Source: Arthrobacter bambusae (GTDB lineage Bacteria; Actinomycetota; Actinomycetes; Actinomycetales; Micrococcaceae). From it: DNA of 64,000 nt. The translations under genes were made by a program, and so were the position numbers. Within the stretch, counting starts at the first letter, position 1, and each line of letters starts with the position of its first letter. The notes under the pieces were generated by a model. It worked only from the letters and a program-made list of their open reading frames with translations, was not told where the DNA came from and did no database searches. The DNA lies in the NCBI RefSeq assembly GCF_030812595.1, contig NZ_JAUSSZ010000001.1:1-64000 (forward strand). Reading direction: 5' to 3'. Below are positions 1 to 8,222 of this stretch, piece by piece.

Positions 1-96
1 CTTGGCCTTGATCCACTCGGGCTTGCGTTCGACCGGGACGGCTTTATTGCGCTGTTCAACGCGCAGCAGCTTACGGCCTTCAGGTGCCAGGGTCAC
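1..96 (-). CDS. lipA: Lipoyl synthase LipA, N-terminal fragment (runs off the window)
   Basis: Only the first 32 codons are in the window. The frame opens with a GTG (complement of 94-96) and reads VTLAPEGRKLLRVEQRNK, followed by a PEWIKAK segment. That is the expected N-terminus of actinobacterial lipoyl synthase, the radical-SAM enzyme that inserts two sulfurs into protein-bound octanoyl groups. The radical-SAM cysteines lie outside the window. The GTG overlaps the TGA of lipB (GTGA), so the two are probably translationally coupled. LipB attaches the octanoyl group and LipA converts it to lipoyl, which serves the E2 protein encoded at 8223-9992. Confidence 0.85.
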   Translation of the reverse strand, partial: MTLAPEGRKLLRVEQRNKAVPVERKPEWIKAK

Positions 97-761
97 TGGA
101 GTGCTCCTTCGGGGCTGGAAACGAGTGCTTCTTCGTGCTTGCGGAACTCTTCCATGAAGCGCTCGGCAATGTCGGCCGGGTTGATGGTCTTACCGGTCTC
201 GATGGACATGGTGGTGACGCTGGCATCCGTAATGCCGCACGCGATGATCTGTGCGTAGGGAGCGAGGTCGTTGCTGCAGTTGATCGCCACGCCGTGCATG
301 GTGACACCGTCCAGGACGCGGATGCCGATCGCGGCGATCTTGCGGTCCGGACCCTTGTCGTCAGCGAGGATCCAGACTCCTGCCCGGCCTTTGACCCGGG
401 TGGCCTTGATCCCGTAGTCCTCCATGATTGCGATCATGACGGCTTCGAGGCGCTCGACGTAGTCACGGATCCCGGCGCGGTTCTTCAGTTTGAGGATGGG
501 GTAGGCAATGAGCTGGCCCGGTCCGTGCCAGGTCAATTTGCCGCCCCGGTCCACCGGTACAACGGGCGTGCCATCAAACGGGCGCTCGTGGTCTTCGGTG
601 AGCTTGCCTGCGGTATAGACCGGGGCATGCTCCAGGAGCAAGACGGTGCTGGGTTTCTCGCCGGCAACAACCTTGTTGTGGAGTTCGCGCTGGATATCCC
701 AGCCCTGCATGTAGTCAACGAAATCCGGGGCAAGACCCAGCTGTGAGAACTCAAGAGTCAT
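93..761 (-). CDS. lipB: Octanoyl-[ACP]:protein N-octanoyltransferase LipB
   Basis: LipB (222 aa) transfers octanoate from acyl carrier protein to the lipoyl domains of 2-oxoacid dehydrogenases and GcvH in the cytoplasm. Visible family motifs are RGGKLTWHGPGQ, GRAGVWI, the KIAAIGIRV lysine segment and INCSNDLAPYAQIIACGI, which carries the catalytic cysteine (ACGI for the usual PCGI). The open frame continues upstream to 905, but homology begins at MTLEF, so I place the start at 761. No Shine-Dalgarno sequence precedes it; instead TAAGCT lies 7 nt upstream (769-774), which suggests a leaderless message. It overlaps lipA by 4 nt. Confidence 0.93.
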   Translation of the reverse strand: MTLEFSQLGLAPDFVDYMQGWDIQRELHNKVVAGEKPSTVLLLEHAPVYTAGKLTEDHERPFDGTPVVPVDRGGKLTWHGPGQLIAYPILKLKNRAGIRDYVERLEAVMIAIMEDYGIKATRVKGRAGVWILADDKGPDRKIAAIGIRVLDGVTMHGVAINCSNDLAPYAQIIACGITDASVTTMSIETGKTINPADIAERFMEEFRKHEEALVSSPEGALQ

Positions 762-768
762 GGGGACA

Positions 769-774
769 AGCTTA
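769..774 (-). promoter_or_regulatory. Candidate -10 box of a leaderless lipB transcript
   Basis: TAAGCT on the minus strand ends 7 nt before the lipB ATG, and there is no purine-rich ribosome site in between. This TANNNT-plus-6/7-nt arrangement recurs at several other genes in the window. No good -35 is seen. Confidence 0.35.
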
Positions 775-903
775 GACCCCGCTGACCGCACGCAATGATT
801 TTGTGGCCAAGCTCTCAGTCTTACCCGGATTGCTCGCCAAGCCCGGTCCCTGGCCTGTGGATAACTTCTGCGGCAATCCGCGATTTCCGGTATTTGTTGA
901 GGC

Positions 904-2547
904 ATGGAGACTTTTTCGGCGGGCTGGAGTGGTCAGGACCATGAAGGGGACGCTATTTCCCCTGGGATCGAACCTCGGGAACCTGTGATCCCGGGGTTTG
1001 TTCCGGTCCGTGAGCTGGGGTGCGGCGGAAGCGCCGCGGTGTGGCTCGCAACGGAGCAACGGTCAGGGAACAGTTTCGCCGTGAAATGCCTTGGCCGGAC
1101 ACCGGAGAAAGCGGCTCCAGGCGAGGCCGGGTCATACATGCTCCGGGAGGTGCAGCTTCTGGCCCGGCTCGAGCACGAGCACCTCATCAAGGTCCACGGC
1201 GTCATCGAGTTGGCAGGGTCCTTCGACGGGGGCTTGGGCGTGGTCATGGATTACGCCCCGGGAGGCTCGCTTGGGCAGCTGGTGTCCAGCAGGGGGCGCC
1301 TCGGGGTGGGTGAGACGGTGACGGTCCTGACTCCGCTCGCGCAGGCCCTGGCCTATCTGCATCGGCAAGGCATCACACATTCCGATATTTCGCCAGGGAA
1401 CGTGCTGTTCACCGCCCAAGGGAAGCCCCTGCTCTCCGACTTGGGTATTTCCCGCGTGGTTGGTGATGCTCCAGGGGTCGCGGACGCCGGCACCCCCGGG
1501 TTTGTTGATCCGGATCCGATCGTCCAGGGGACCTCGGAGCTCCAGCCGCAGCGCGATACGTACGCCCTCGCCGCCGTCGGCTGGTATTGCCTCACCGGTT
1601 CCGCTCCGGACCCTGCGGCCCGCCGGCCGCCCCTGACTTTGCTGGTCCCCGAGGTCCCGGCCGCCCTGGCCGTTGCCATCGAGGCCGGTCTTCATCCTGA
1701 GGGGCAACAGCGGCCTTCCGCGGCCGAATGGGGTGTTGCCGTCTACCGCAGCGCCGCGCCCGAACCCGTGGACCTTTCCGTTTCAGTGCACGCCACGGTA
1801 GTACCGGAACTTATGACCCGGCGTCGGGCTGGCGGCACCCGCGCAAAGCGCGCCCGCATCTCGGCACTTTTCGCTCGCTTCCGGCAGCCGGGGCTTGCTC
1901 GCAGGCACCGGCGCGCCATTGCGCCGGTTTCCGTACGACGGCGGGTGGGGTCCATGGTGCTCGCCCTCGGGATAGTTGTGGGCGCCGGAGCGGTAACTAC
2001 AATGTGGTGGGCCGGTGATCGAGGACCGGGGGCCGGGCCGCCGGCGCCGGTCCCCGACCCCAGGGCTGAGCAGGATGGGCAACAGCGGGATGAGCAGGGA
2101 ACCGTCCTCGATGGAGTTCCCGCTGCGGTTCCTGCGGCAGCATGGGGCCAGATCCGATCCCACGAGCCCGGGGAAGCCATCAAGGGACTCTCGGCGATCC
2201 GGGACACGGCGCTGAATTCGGGCAGGTTTGAGCTGCTGGAACACGTCAACGTGCCGGGTTCGGCGGCCGCTGTCTCGGATGGAAAGCTCAGGGACGAATT
2301 GATCGACGCCGGATTGGTCCTCGCAGGGTTCTCCACCAGATTGGCCAGCGTGAGCGTTGAAAGGACTCCCGGGACGGACACGGCAACCGTTGCTGTCACG
2401 GTGGAAACCTCCGCCTATGAGGAGCGGGACGCCTCAGGGAACGTCGTCGGAAAGCGCCCGCCGGGCGAACCGAAGGACCTCAGGGTGGTTCTCCTGCGCG
2501 GCGACGGCGTGTGGAGGATCACGGAGATCCTGGCCAGGCAGGCTTAG
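904..2547 (+). CDS. Transmembrane serine/threonine protein kinase with atypical catalytic loop
   Basis: This is a 547-aa Hanks-type kinase. The N-terminal half (about residues 30-285) is the kinase domain: glycine loop GCGGSAAVW (39-47), ATP-binding Lys61 in FAVK, alpha-C Glu82, catalytic loop HSDISPGN (159-166, with Asp161 and Asn166) and DLG (179-181) in place of DFG. The usual HRD arginine is serine, so activation-loop phosphorylation may not control it in the standard way. A basic juxtamembrane stretch leads to one transmembrane helix (about 349-370), then a Pro/Gly-rich linker and an extracytoplasmic domain of about 170 residues with no PASTA repeat. The ATG at 904 has only a weak ribosome site; a GTG 27 codons downstream is an alternative. 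It is divergent from lipB and convergent with the next gene. The substrate is unknown. Confidence 0.82.
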   Translation: METFSAGWSGQDHEGDAISPGIEPREPVIPGFVPVRELGCGGSAAVWLATEQRSGNSFAVKCLGRTPEKAAPGEAGSYMLREVQLLARLEHEHLIKVHGVIELAGSFDGGLGVVMDYAPGGSLGQLVSSRGRLGVGETVTVLTPLAQALAYLHRQGITHSDISPGNVLFTAQGKPLLSDLGISRVVGDAPGVADAGTPGFVDPDPIVQGTSELQPQRDTYALAAVGWYCLTGSAPDPAARRPPLTLLVPEVPAALAVAIEAGLHPEGQQRPSAAEWGVAVYRSAAPEPVDLSVSVHATVVPELMTRRRAGGTRAKRARISALFARFRQPGLARRHRRAIAPVSVRRRVGSMVLALGIVVGAGAVTTMWWAGDRGPGAGPPAPVPDPRAEQDGQQRDEQGTVLDGVPAAVPAAAWGQIRSHEPGEAIKGLSAIRDTALNSGRFELLEHVNVPGSAAAVSDGKLRDELIDAGLVLAGFSTRLASVSVERTPGTDTATVAVTVETSAYEERDASGNVVGKRPPGEPKDLRVVLLRGDGVWRITEILARQA

Positions 2548-2569
2548 TGGCAAAACAGGCTGTTGGTGG

Positions 2570-3469
2570 TCATTTGCCGCCGCTTGCCACCCATCGGGCC
2601 GCGTCCGCCAACGCGGGGTGCTGCCAGGAAAACCCTGAGTCCATGAGCTTGGCCGGCTCCATGCGCTGGTTGGCCAGGATGAGTTCCTCTGCCAGATGGC
2701 TGCCGAGTGCCAGGCGCAAGGCCAGCGCGGGTACGCGAAGGAATGCCGGCCGGTGCAGGGCCGCCGCGAGTTGTGCAACGATCGCGTTGACGTCGGCGCT
2801 TTCCGGGGCGCACACATTGACGGCACCTTCGAGCGAGGAATTGAGCACGTGCTCGAGGGCTGAAACCTCATCCACGAGGGAAATCCACGGCCAGTATTGC
2901 CGGCCGTTTCCCAAGGGTCCCCCCAAGCCCAGCTTCAACAGCGGAAGGAGCGGCCCCAGCGCTCCGCCATCAGGGCTGAGGACCACGCCGGTACGCGGCG
3001 TGACCACCCGTACTGCGGCAGGTGCGGTGTGGGCGGCGGCTTCCCAATCGACGCAAAGGGTCGCCAGCTTGCCTTCGCCCGGCCCTGCGTCCTCCCGGAG
3101 GAGGCCGGCGCGGGAAGCGCCGTAGTAGCCGGAGGCCGACTGGCTCAGGAAGGTTCCGGGCGGAGTGCCCAGCCGTCCCATGGCGGCGGTGAGCGTTTGG
3201 GTTGTCCGCAAGCGGGAGTCGATGATCTCCCGCACCCGTGCCTTGGTCCAGCGGCGATCACCGATGCCTGCCCCGGAGAGGTTGACCACCGCGTCAGCGC
3301 CGTCGAGTACCGCCTCATCCAATTGCCCGGCGGCCGGGTCCCAATATGCCTCGCCCGCCCCCGAAGGCGGTCGACGAACCAGCCGGACAACGTCGTGCCC
3401 GCTGTCGAGGAGACGCGCCGAGAGAGCCGTTCCGATGAATCCTGAAGCACCCGAAATCACGATCCGCAT
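2570..3469 (-). CDS. TIGR01777 family NAD(P)-binding epimerase (SDR39U1-like)
   Basis: This 299-aa protein belongs to the extended short-chain dehydrogenase/epimerase superfamily. It opens with MRIVISGASGFIGTAL, a GxxGxxG Rossmann motif at residues 7-13, and has the TIGR01777 landmarks SASGYYG, PRTGVVLSPDGGALG and a C-terminal DUF1731-type end. No specific substrate is established for the family. In many actinobacteria it sits in the sucB-lipB-lipA neighbourhood, as here, which hints at a link with lipoylation or 2-oxoacid metabolism (inference). Its 3' end converges on the kinase gene with a 22-nt gap. Confidence 0.85.
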   Translation of the reverse strand: MRIVISGASGFIGTALSARLLDSGHDVVRLVRRPPSGAGEAYWDPAAGQLDEAVLDGADAVVNLSGAGIGDRRWTKARVREIIDSRLRTTQTLTAAMGRLGTPPGTFLSQSASGYYGASRAGLLREDAGPGEGKLATLCVDWEAAAHTAPAAVRVVTPRTGVVLSPDGGALGPLLPLLKLGLGGPLGNGRQYWPWISLVDEVSALEHVLNSSLEGAVNVCAPESADVNAIVAQLAAALHRPAFLRVPALALRLALGSHLAEELILANQRMEPAKLMDSGFSWQHPALADAARWVASGGK

Positions 3470-3540
3470 GCCTCATCACATCATGGCGAGCGTCACTTCG
3501 GCACTACGGCAGGCCTCAAAGGGCTCGCTTCTCCTTTGAC

Positions 3541-3546
3541 TATGAT
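3541..3546 (+). promoter_or_regulatory. -10 box of a probable leaderless tricorn transcript
   Basis: TATGAT (5 of 6 matches to TATAAT) ends 6 nt before the ATG at 3553, and the intervening cgaaca offers no ribosome site. Transcription is predicted to start at or next to the A of the ATG. No clear -35 is visible. Confidence 0.45.
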
Positions 3547-3552
3547 CGAACA

Positions 3553-6500
3553 ATGACCTCCTCCAGCTACTTCCGTTTCCCGCATTTGCATGGTGATTTG
3601 ATCACTTTCGTGGCCGAAGACGACATTTGGATTGCGCCTGTGGCCGGAGGCCGCGCGTGGCGGATTTCCGCCCAGCAGCTCCCTTCCCGCAATCCCCGCT
3701 TCACCCCGGACGGCAAGCGGCTCGTCTGGACGACGATCGTCGGGGCCGCTCCTGAGGTGGTGACGGCGAATGTCGACGGCGGCGGGTACCGGCAGTTGAG
3801 CTACTTCGGGCACAGCACCACCCGGGTCAAGGGATTCACTTCCTCGGGTGATGTCGTGGTCACCACCGCATTCGAACAGGCTGAAGGGCGGCATACTCAT
3901 GCGTACGCCTTGCCGCTTGACGGCGGCCCCGCCGTCGAGCTTCCCTTCGGCCCCGTCGAATCGGTGGCATTCGGCCCGGAAGTGGGGGACGAGCGCCCCG
4001 TGGTCCTTGCCAGCGTGCTCTCCCGGGAACCCGCCTGGTGGAAGAGGTACCGCGGCGGTACCGCGGGGAAGCTGTGGATCGATGCCGACGGGAACGGCGA
4101 GTTCGCCCGCTTGGTTCCCTCGCTCGACGGGAACCTCGCGGACCCGCTTTGGGTAGGCGGACGGATCGCCTTCGTTTCGGACCACGAGGGTTACGGGAAC
4201 CTCTATTCCGTGAAGCCGGACGGCTCGGATCTTCGCCGGCACACCGATCACGAGGACTTCTACGTCCGGCATGCTTCGAGCGACGGCAAGCGGGTCATCT
4301 TCGAATCGGCGGGCCGGTTGTGGATCCTGCCGACGCTTGAGGCCGACGCCGAGGCGGTACAGCTGGACATCAGCCTGGGCTCGGCATCCCAGTCCCGCCG
4401 GCCTGCACCCCTCAAAGTCTCCGCCCACTTGGGCGAAGTCCTCCCCAATGCCGCCGGTTCGGCCAGCGCGGTGGAATCGCACGGAACCATCCACTGGCTG
4501 CGCCACAAAGACGGACCGTCCCGGGTGGTCGAAGCGACGCCGGGCGTGCGGGCAAGGCTTCCCCGGCCGCTCAGTGACGGTCGCATCGCCTATGTAGCGG
4601 ACCACGACGGTGTCGATTCGATGTACATCAAGAGGATTGCACCGCGTTTTTCACGGCCAGCCCCCGAAGCGCCGGTCCAGGACCCCGCACCGGCGCAACG
4701 CGAAGCTGAAGAGGACGCGGCCGCACAACTGCCCCGTCCCGTCTCGGCGTCAGCCATTGCGGGACAGCCCGCGACGTCCGGGGTTCGCTTGCCGGAGCCG
4801 CACGCGGAGCCCGCTCCGGCGTCCGCGGAGGCCGACGCTGTGCCGCTCGCCTCCACGGGCAGTGGAGCCGAAGAGCCGCGGCCAGACTCCCTCAGGATCG
4901 ATTTCCCCAGGGCGGCCCGTCCAAGCGCCCTCGAAGCCAGCCCCGACGGCCGGTGGCTCGCCGTGGGTACGGCGTTCGGGGATGTCTACCTGGCCGACAC
5001 TGCCAGTGGCACATTGTCGCTGATTGTCAGCGTGGGGGACGGCAGCATTGACAGCCTCACATGGTCGCCGGACTCACGATGGCTCGCCTGGTCCGAGCCT
5101 GTGACGTCGTTCGGCTCGCGGAGCAAATTGCGCATGGTCAGCGCCGCCGATCCGGAGGACATCGTGGATGTCACGGACGGCCGCTTCCGCGATGAATCGC
5201 CGGCTTTCACACCCGATGGCAAATTCCTGGCGTTCCTCTCGAACCGCAGCTTTGATCCCGTCTACGACGGCCATGCCTTTGATTTGTCTTTCCCGAGCCC
5301 CATCAAGCCGTACCTCGTGGCGCTCGCTGCAGCCACTCCCTCTCCCTTCGGCCCGGTCGCGGATTTGTTGGACGAGGACGACTCCGAGCCTGCGGCGGGA
5401 ACGAAGGACGATGCCCCAGCGGCTGTACACGTCCGCGTGGACCGTGAGGGGCTGCAGTTGCGTGTCATAGGCGTACCGGTGCCGCAGGGCAATTACTCGG
5501 CGCTTTCGGCCTCCAGCGGCGCACTGCTGTGGCTCGACACCCCGCTCTCAGGTGTGACGGGAGATGGCCGTGGCACGGTGCAGGACAAGGCACCCGCTCC
5601 GGCATTGGTCCGCTACGAGCTTTCGAAGCAGAAGCAAGTTACCCTTGCGTCCGCCGTGGAGCGCTACCGACTGTCCGGAGACCGCAAGAAACTGGTGTTC
5701 GTCAACGACAAGCGGGTTGTCGCCGTACCGTCTGACGCCAAGGTGGACGAAGAATCAGCCGAGCACGTCAAGGTTGAGCTCAACCGGATCCGGGTGGTCA
5801 TGGATCCGTTGGCCGTGTGGGGACAGGCATTCGACGAAGCATGGCGGCTGCAGCGGGACTTCTTCTGGACCGAAGACATGGCTGGCCAGGACTGGGATTC
5901 GGTGCACCGACAGTACCGTCCCGTCGTCGAGCGACTGGGCTCGCACGACGACCTGGTGGACCTCCTGTGGGAATTGCACGGTGAGCTGGGCACTTCCCAC
6001 GCCTACGTGCGCCCGGCGGCGGTGGGTGAGCCCGGAAGCAACGGACAGGGCAGGCTCGGTGCCGACCTCAGGCTTACGGAGGCCGGTTGGGAGATCACGC
6101 GCATCCTCGCCGGAGATTCCTCCGATCCCCTGGCCAACTCGCCGCTGACGCGGCCGGGAGCAGACGCGAAGGTGGGCGACGTTGTTCTGGCGATCGACGG
6201 CGTCGGGCTTTCCGCAGACCGTACTCCGGCGAAACAGCTGGTGGGTGCCGCGGGCCGCACCGTGGAACTCACGCTCTTGAACGGCGGTGGGCACGGTGCG
6301 GCGGCCGGCCAACAGCGGCGGATTGCCGTTGTTCCGGTGAAGGATGAGGAACGGCTGCGGTACCAGGAATGGGTGCACGCCAACCGGCGCACGGTACGCG
6401 AGGCCTCGGATGGAAAGTTCGGCTATCTGCATGTCCCGGACATGATGGCCAACGGCTGGGCGCAGCTTCACCGGGACCTCGATACCGAGACCTCGCTGGA

Positions 6501-7053
6501 CGGGTTGATCGTCGATGTGCGACGCAACCGTGGCGGCCACACCTCGCAGCTCGTGGCTGAACTGATCGGCCGCAAGGTCACGGGCTGGAGCATGCCCCGA
6601 GGCGAAAAGCCGCGTACTTACCCGCATCATGCTCCGCGGGGCCCGGTCATCATCCTCGCCGACGAATTTGCCGGTTCCGACGGCGACATCATCACCCAAG
6701 TATCGAAACTCCGCGGCATCGGCCCGGTGATCGGCACCCGGACCTGGGGCGGCGTCGTGGGCATAGACAACCGCTTCTCCCTGGCAGACGGCACGGGCGT
6801 CACCCAGCCGCGCTATGCCACGTGGTTCTCCGGCGGCATCGGCTGGAGCGTGGAAAACTTCGGCGTTGAGCCTGACATCGAAGTGGTGTTCCCGCCCCAC
6901 GCGTATGCCGCCGGCACCGATCCGCAGCTGGAGTACGGGATCGGCGCGCTCAAGGAAATGGTCCAGGAACTACCCACGGACCGGCCACCCCTGCGTGAAG
7001 GCTACCGCAAGGTGCGCCCGCCCGTGTTGCCCGCGCGGCCGCAACGAGGCTAG
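3553..7053 (+). CDS. Tricorn-type serine protease (S41 family)
   Basis: This large cytoplasmic peptidase (1166 aa) is thought to trim peptides released by the proteasome or other ATP-dependent proteases. In order it has an N-terminal beta-propeller (about 1-370, with repeated PDGKRLVW- and SPDG-type blades), a second propeller (about 450-760), a core domain, a PDZ domain (about 840-920) and the C-terminal S41 catalytic domain. The tricorn catalytic residues can be placed: Ser815-His816 in GTSHAYV, Ser1042-Asp1043 in ADEFAGSDGD and Glu1106 in GVEPDIEV. Between the propellers (about 373-450) is an Ala/Pro/Glu-rich, probably disordered insertion. It is monocistronic, with a terminator hairpin 18 nt past the stop. 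Confidence 0.93.
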   Translation: MTSSSYFRFPHLHGDLITFVAEDDIWIAPVAGGRAWRISAQQLPSRNPRFTPDGKRLVWTTIVGAAPEVVTANVDGGGYRQLSYFGHSTTRVKGFTSSGDVVVTTAFEQAEGRHTHAYALPLDGGPAVELPFGPVESVAFGPEVGDERPVVLASVLSREPAWWKRYRGGTAGKLWIDADGNGEFARLVPSLDGNLADPLWVGGRIAFVSDHEGYGNLYSVKPDGSDLRRHTDHEDFYVRHASSDGKRVIFESAGRLWILPTLEADAEAVQLDISLGSASQSRRPAPLKVSAHLGEVLPNAAGSASAVESHGTIHWLRHKDGPSRVVEATPGVRARLPRPLSDGRIAYVADHDGVDSMYIKRIAPRFSRPAPEAPVQDPAPAQREAEEDAAAQLPRPVSASAIAGQPATSGVRLPEPHAEPAPASAEADAVPLASTGSGAEEPRPDSLRIDFPRAARPSALEASPDGRWLAVGTAFGDVYLADTASGTLSLIVSVGDGSIDSLTWSPDSRWLAWSEPVTSFGSRSKLRMVSAADPEDIVDVTDGRFRDESPAFTPDGKFLAFLSNRSFDPVYDGHAFDLSFPSPIKPYLVALAAATPSPFGPVADLLDEDDSEPAAGTKDDAPAAVHVRVDREGLQLRVIGVPVPQGNYSALSASSGALLWLDTPLSGVTGDGRGTVQDKAPAPALVRYELSKQKQVTLASAVERYRLSGDRKKLVFVNDKRVVAVPSDAKVDEESAEHVKVELNRIRVVMDPLAVWGQAFDEAWRLQRDFFWTEDMAGQDWDSVHRQYRPVVERLGSHDDLVDLLWELHGELGTSHAYVRPAAVGEPGSNGQGRLGADLRLTEAGWEITRILAGDSSDPLANSPLTRPGADAKVGDVVLAIDGVGLSADRTPAKQLVGAAGRTVELTLLNGGGHGAAAGQQRRIAVVPVKDEERLRYQEWVHANRRTVREASDGKFGYLHVPDMMANGWAQLHRDLDTETSLDGLIVDVRRNRGGHTSQLVAELIGRKVTGWSMPRGEKPRTYPHHAPRGPVIILADEFAGSDGDIITQVSKLRGIGPVIGTRTWGGVVGIDNRFSLADGTGVTQPRYATWFSGGIGWSVENFGVEPDIEVVFPPHAYAAGTDPQLEYGIGALKEMVQELPTDRPPLREGYRKVRPPVLPARPQRG

Positions 7054-7070
7054 CTGGAGGCCCACACACC

Positions 7071-7107
7071 GAAGTCCCCGCCTTCCGGAAGAAAAGGCGG
7101 GGACTTC
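7071..7107. terminator. Bidirectional hairpin between convergent tricorn and osmC genes
   Basis: GAAGTCCCCGCCTT (7071-7084) pairs perfectly with AAGGCGGGGACTTC (7094-7107), a 14-bp stem with a 9-nt loop. It is followed on the plus strand by GTTTCTT. It lies between two convergent stop codons and can serve both strands. Confidence 0.85.
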
Positions 7108-7128
7108 GTTTCTTGGGACGTGGTGCCG

Positions 7129-7557
7129 CTAGGAAGCGAGCGTGGCGTCCAGTGTGATCGGAGTTGCGCGGAGTGCCTGGGAAACCGGGCAGTTGGTCTT
7201 GGCGTCTTCGGCGAGGCGCTGGAATTCTTCTTCGGAGACACCCGGGATGCGTGCGCTCACGGTCAGGTGGATGCCGGTGATGCCTTCGCCCGGCTGGAAG
7301 GTGACGTCGGCCTTGGTATTGACCTCCTCCGGCGTGAAGCCGGCGCCCGCCACGCCGTTGCTGAACGCCATCGAGAAGCATGCCGAGTGTGCGGCTGCAA
7401 TGAGCTCTTCGGGGCTGGTCTTGCCCTCTGCGGACTCCGCACGGGCCTTCCAGGTGACGTTGAAGGTTCCGAGTCCGGAGCTGTCCAGCGTGGTGTTGCC
7501 GGCGCCGTCCATCAGGTTGCCGTTCCATACGGTGTGTGCGGTGCGTGTTGTAGCCAT
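7129..7557 (-). CDS. OsmC family peroxiredoxin
   Basis: This 142-aa OsmC/Ohr-fold protein reduces organic hydroperoxides with two redox cysteines, visible at Cys60 (AAHSACFSMAFS) and Cys123 (TNCPVSQAL). The WNGNL start and the KTSPEELIAAAHSACF segment fit the OsmC branch rather than Ohr. An in-frame GTG at 7563 would overlap the ribosome site GAGGAG, so I take the ATG at 7557, which has that site 5 nt upstream. The gene is convergent with tricorn and probably monocistronic. Confidence 0.9.
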   Translation of the reverse strand: MATTRTAHTVWNGNLMDGAGNTTLDSSGLGTFNVTWKARAESAEGKTSPEELIAAAHSACFSMAFSNGVAGAGFTPEEVNTKADVTFQPGEGITGIHLTVSARIPGVSEEEFQRLAEDAKTNCPVSQALRATPITLDATLAS

Positions 7558-7705
7558 GTCCACTCCTCAGCGTCGTTGCGAATCGGCATCCCGATGCCGG
7601 ATGCCGCCGGGTTCAATCCTATGGATTCGACGGCGGCGCCGCACCGCTTGTCCGCTCTTAGAGGATTGTGACCAGCGCGGCTTGGCGTCGTCGATGATTC
7701 CGGCA

Positions 7706-8077
7706 TTAGGGCCAGAGCGTTGCGATCGCGATGTTGACCAGCGCCAGTCCGCCGACGCCATGCGCCAGGCCGGTGGAGACGGCCTCGCCCTTCTTGACCT
7801 TGCGGGAGCCGATAACGGCGAGCACGGCCACGGCGAGGCCGATGGCGAACTTGATGCCGAGCTTGAAGTAGTTGGGGTCGGCGAAATGGGCGGGATCTTG
7901 TTGGTGGAGTACCGGCAGAATCCCCATCATGGCAATGCCGGTGATCAGCTGGACGAAGGCGCCGTCCCGCTGGCGCGGGTGGACAGTCGGTTGCCTCATG
8001 GTGGCAATCCAGTAGCCCACAATCATGGCTGCGCCAACGATGTGCAAGAACAGCAGGACGCTCAAGAGAATAGTCAT
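7706..8077 (-). CDS. Small four-helix membrane protein, candidate BlaI-regulon member
   Basis: This 123-aa protein has about four predicted membrane helices: an N-terminal MTILLSVLLFLHIVGAAMIV, a second around QLITGIAMMGILPVL, a third in KFAIGLAVAVLAVIG, and a C-terminal one. A conserved-looking His12 lies in the first helix. I do not recognise a named family beyond general similarity to small CopD/DUF2269-like proteins. There is no good ribosome site (GGAG only 2 nt before the ATG); a TAAGCT box 7 nt upstream suggests a leaderless mRNA. A BlaI-type palindrome at 8100-8116 covers the expected -35 region, so it may be co-regulated with cydABDC. Function unknown. Confidence 0.7.
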   Translation of the reverse strand: MTILLSVLLFLHIVGAAMIVGYWIATMRQPTVHPRQRDGAFVQLITGIAMMGILPVLHQQDPAHFADPNYFKLGIKFAIGLAVAVLAVIGSRKVKKGEAVSTGLAHGVGGLALVNIAIATLWP

Positions 8078-8084
8078 GGCTCCA

Positions 8085-8090
8085 AGCTTA
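8085..8090 (-). promoter_or_regulatory. Candidate -10 box of the small membrane protein gene
   Basis: TAAGCT on the minus strand lies 7 nt before the ATG at 8077. The expected -35 position (about 8108-8113) falls inside the BlaI-like palindrome, so binding there would block the promoter. Confidence 0.35.
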
Positions 8091-8099
8091 GCCAGAATT

Positions 8100-8116
8100 T
8101 TCTACGTGCCGTAGCA
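8100..8116. promoter_or_regulatory. Degenerate BlaI-type operator (box 4)
   Basis: TTCTACGTGCCGTAGCA has the left arm TTCTACGT identical to two boxes upstream of cydA. The right arm differs from ACGTAGAA at two positions. It lies 23 nt upstream of the start codon of the membrane protein gene at 7706-8077. Confidence 0.5.
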
Positions 8117-8166
8117 AAGCCACGGCACGATATCCGGGGCCTAATTCAGGGCACGGAAAAGCGGGA

Positions 8167-8196
8167 GGCGCCTCGGCGGTTACCCACCGAGGCGCC
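8167..8196 (-). terminator. Rho-independent terminator of sucB
   Basis: GGCGCCTCGG (8167-8176) and CCGAGGCGCC (8187-8196) form a perfect 10-bp stem. In the minus-strand direction it is followed by CTCCCGCTTTTCC, a short T tract. It lies 27 nt downstream of the sucB stop. Confidence 0.8.
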
Positions 8197-8222
8197 CCCC
8201 GCCGTCGTGATCATTGCTGGAC

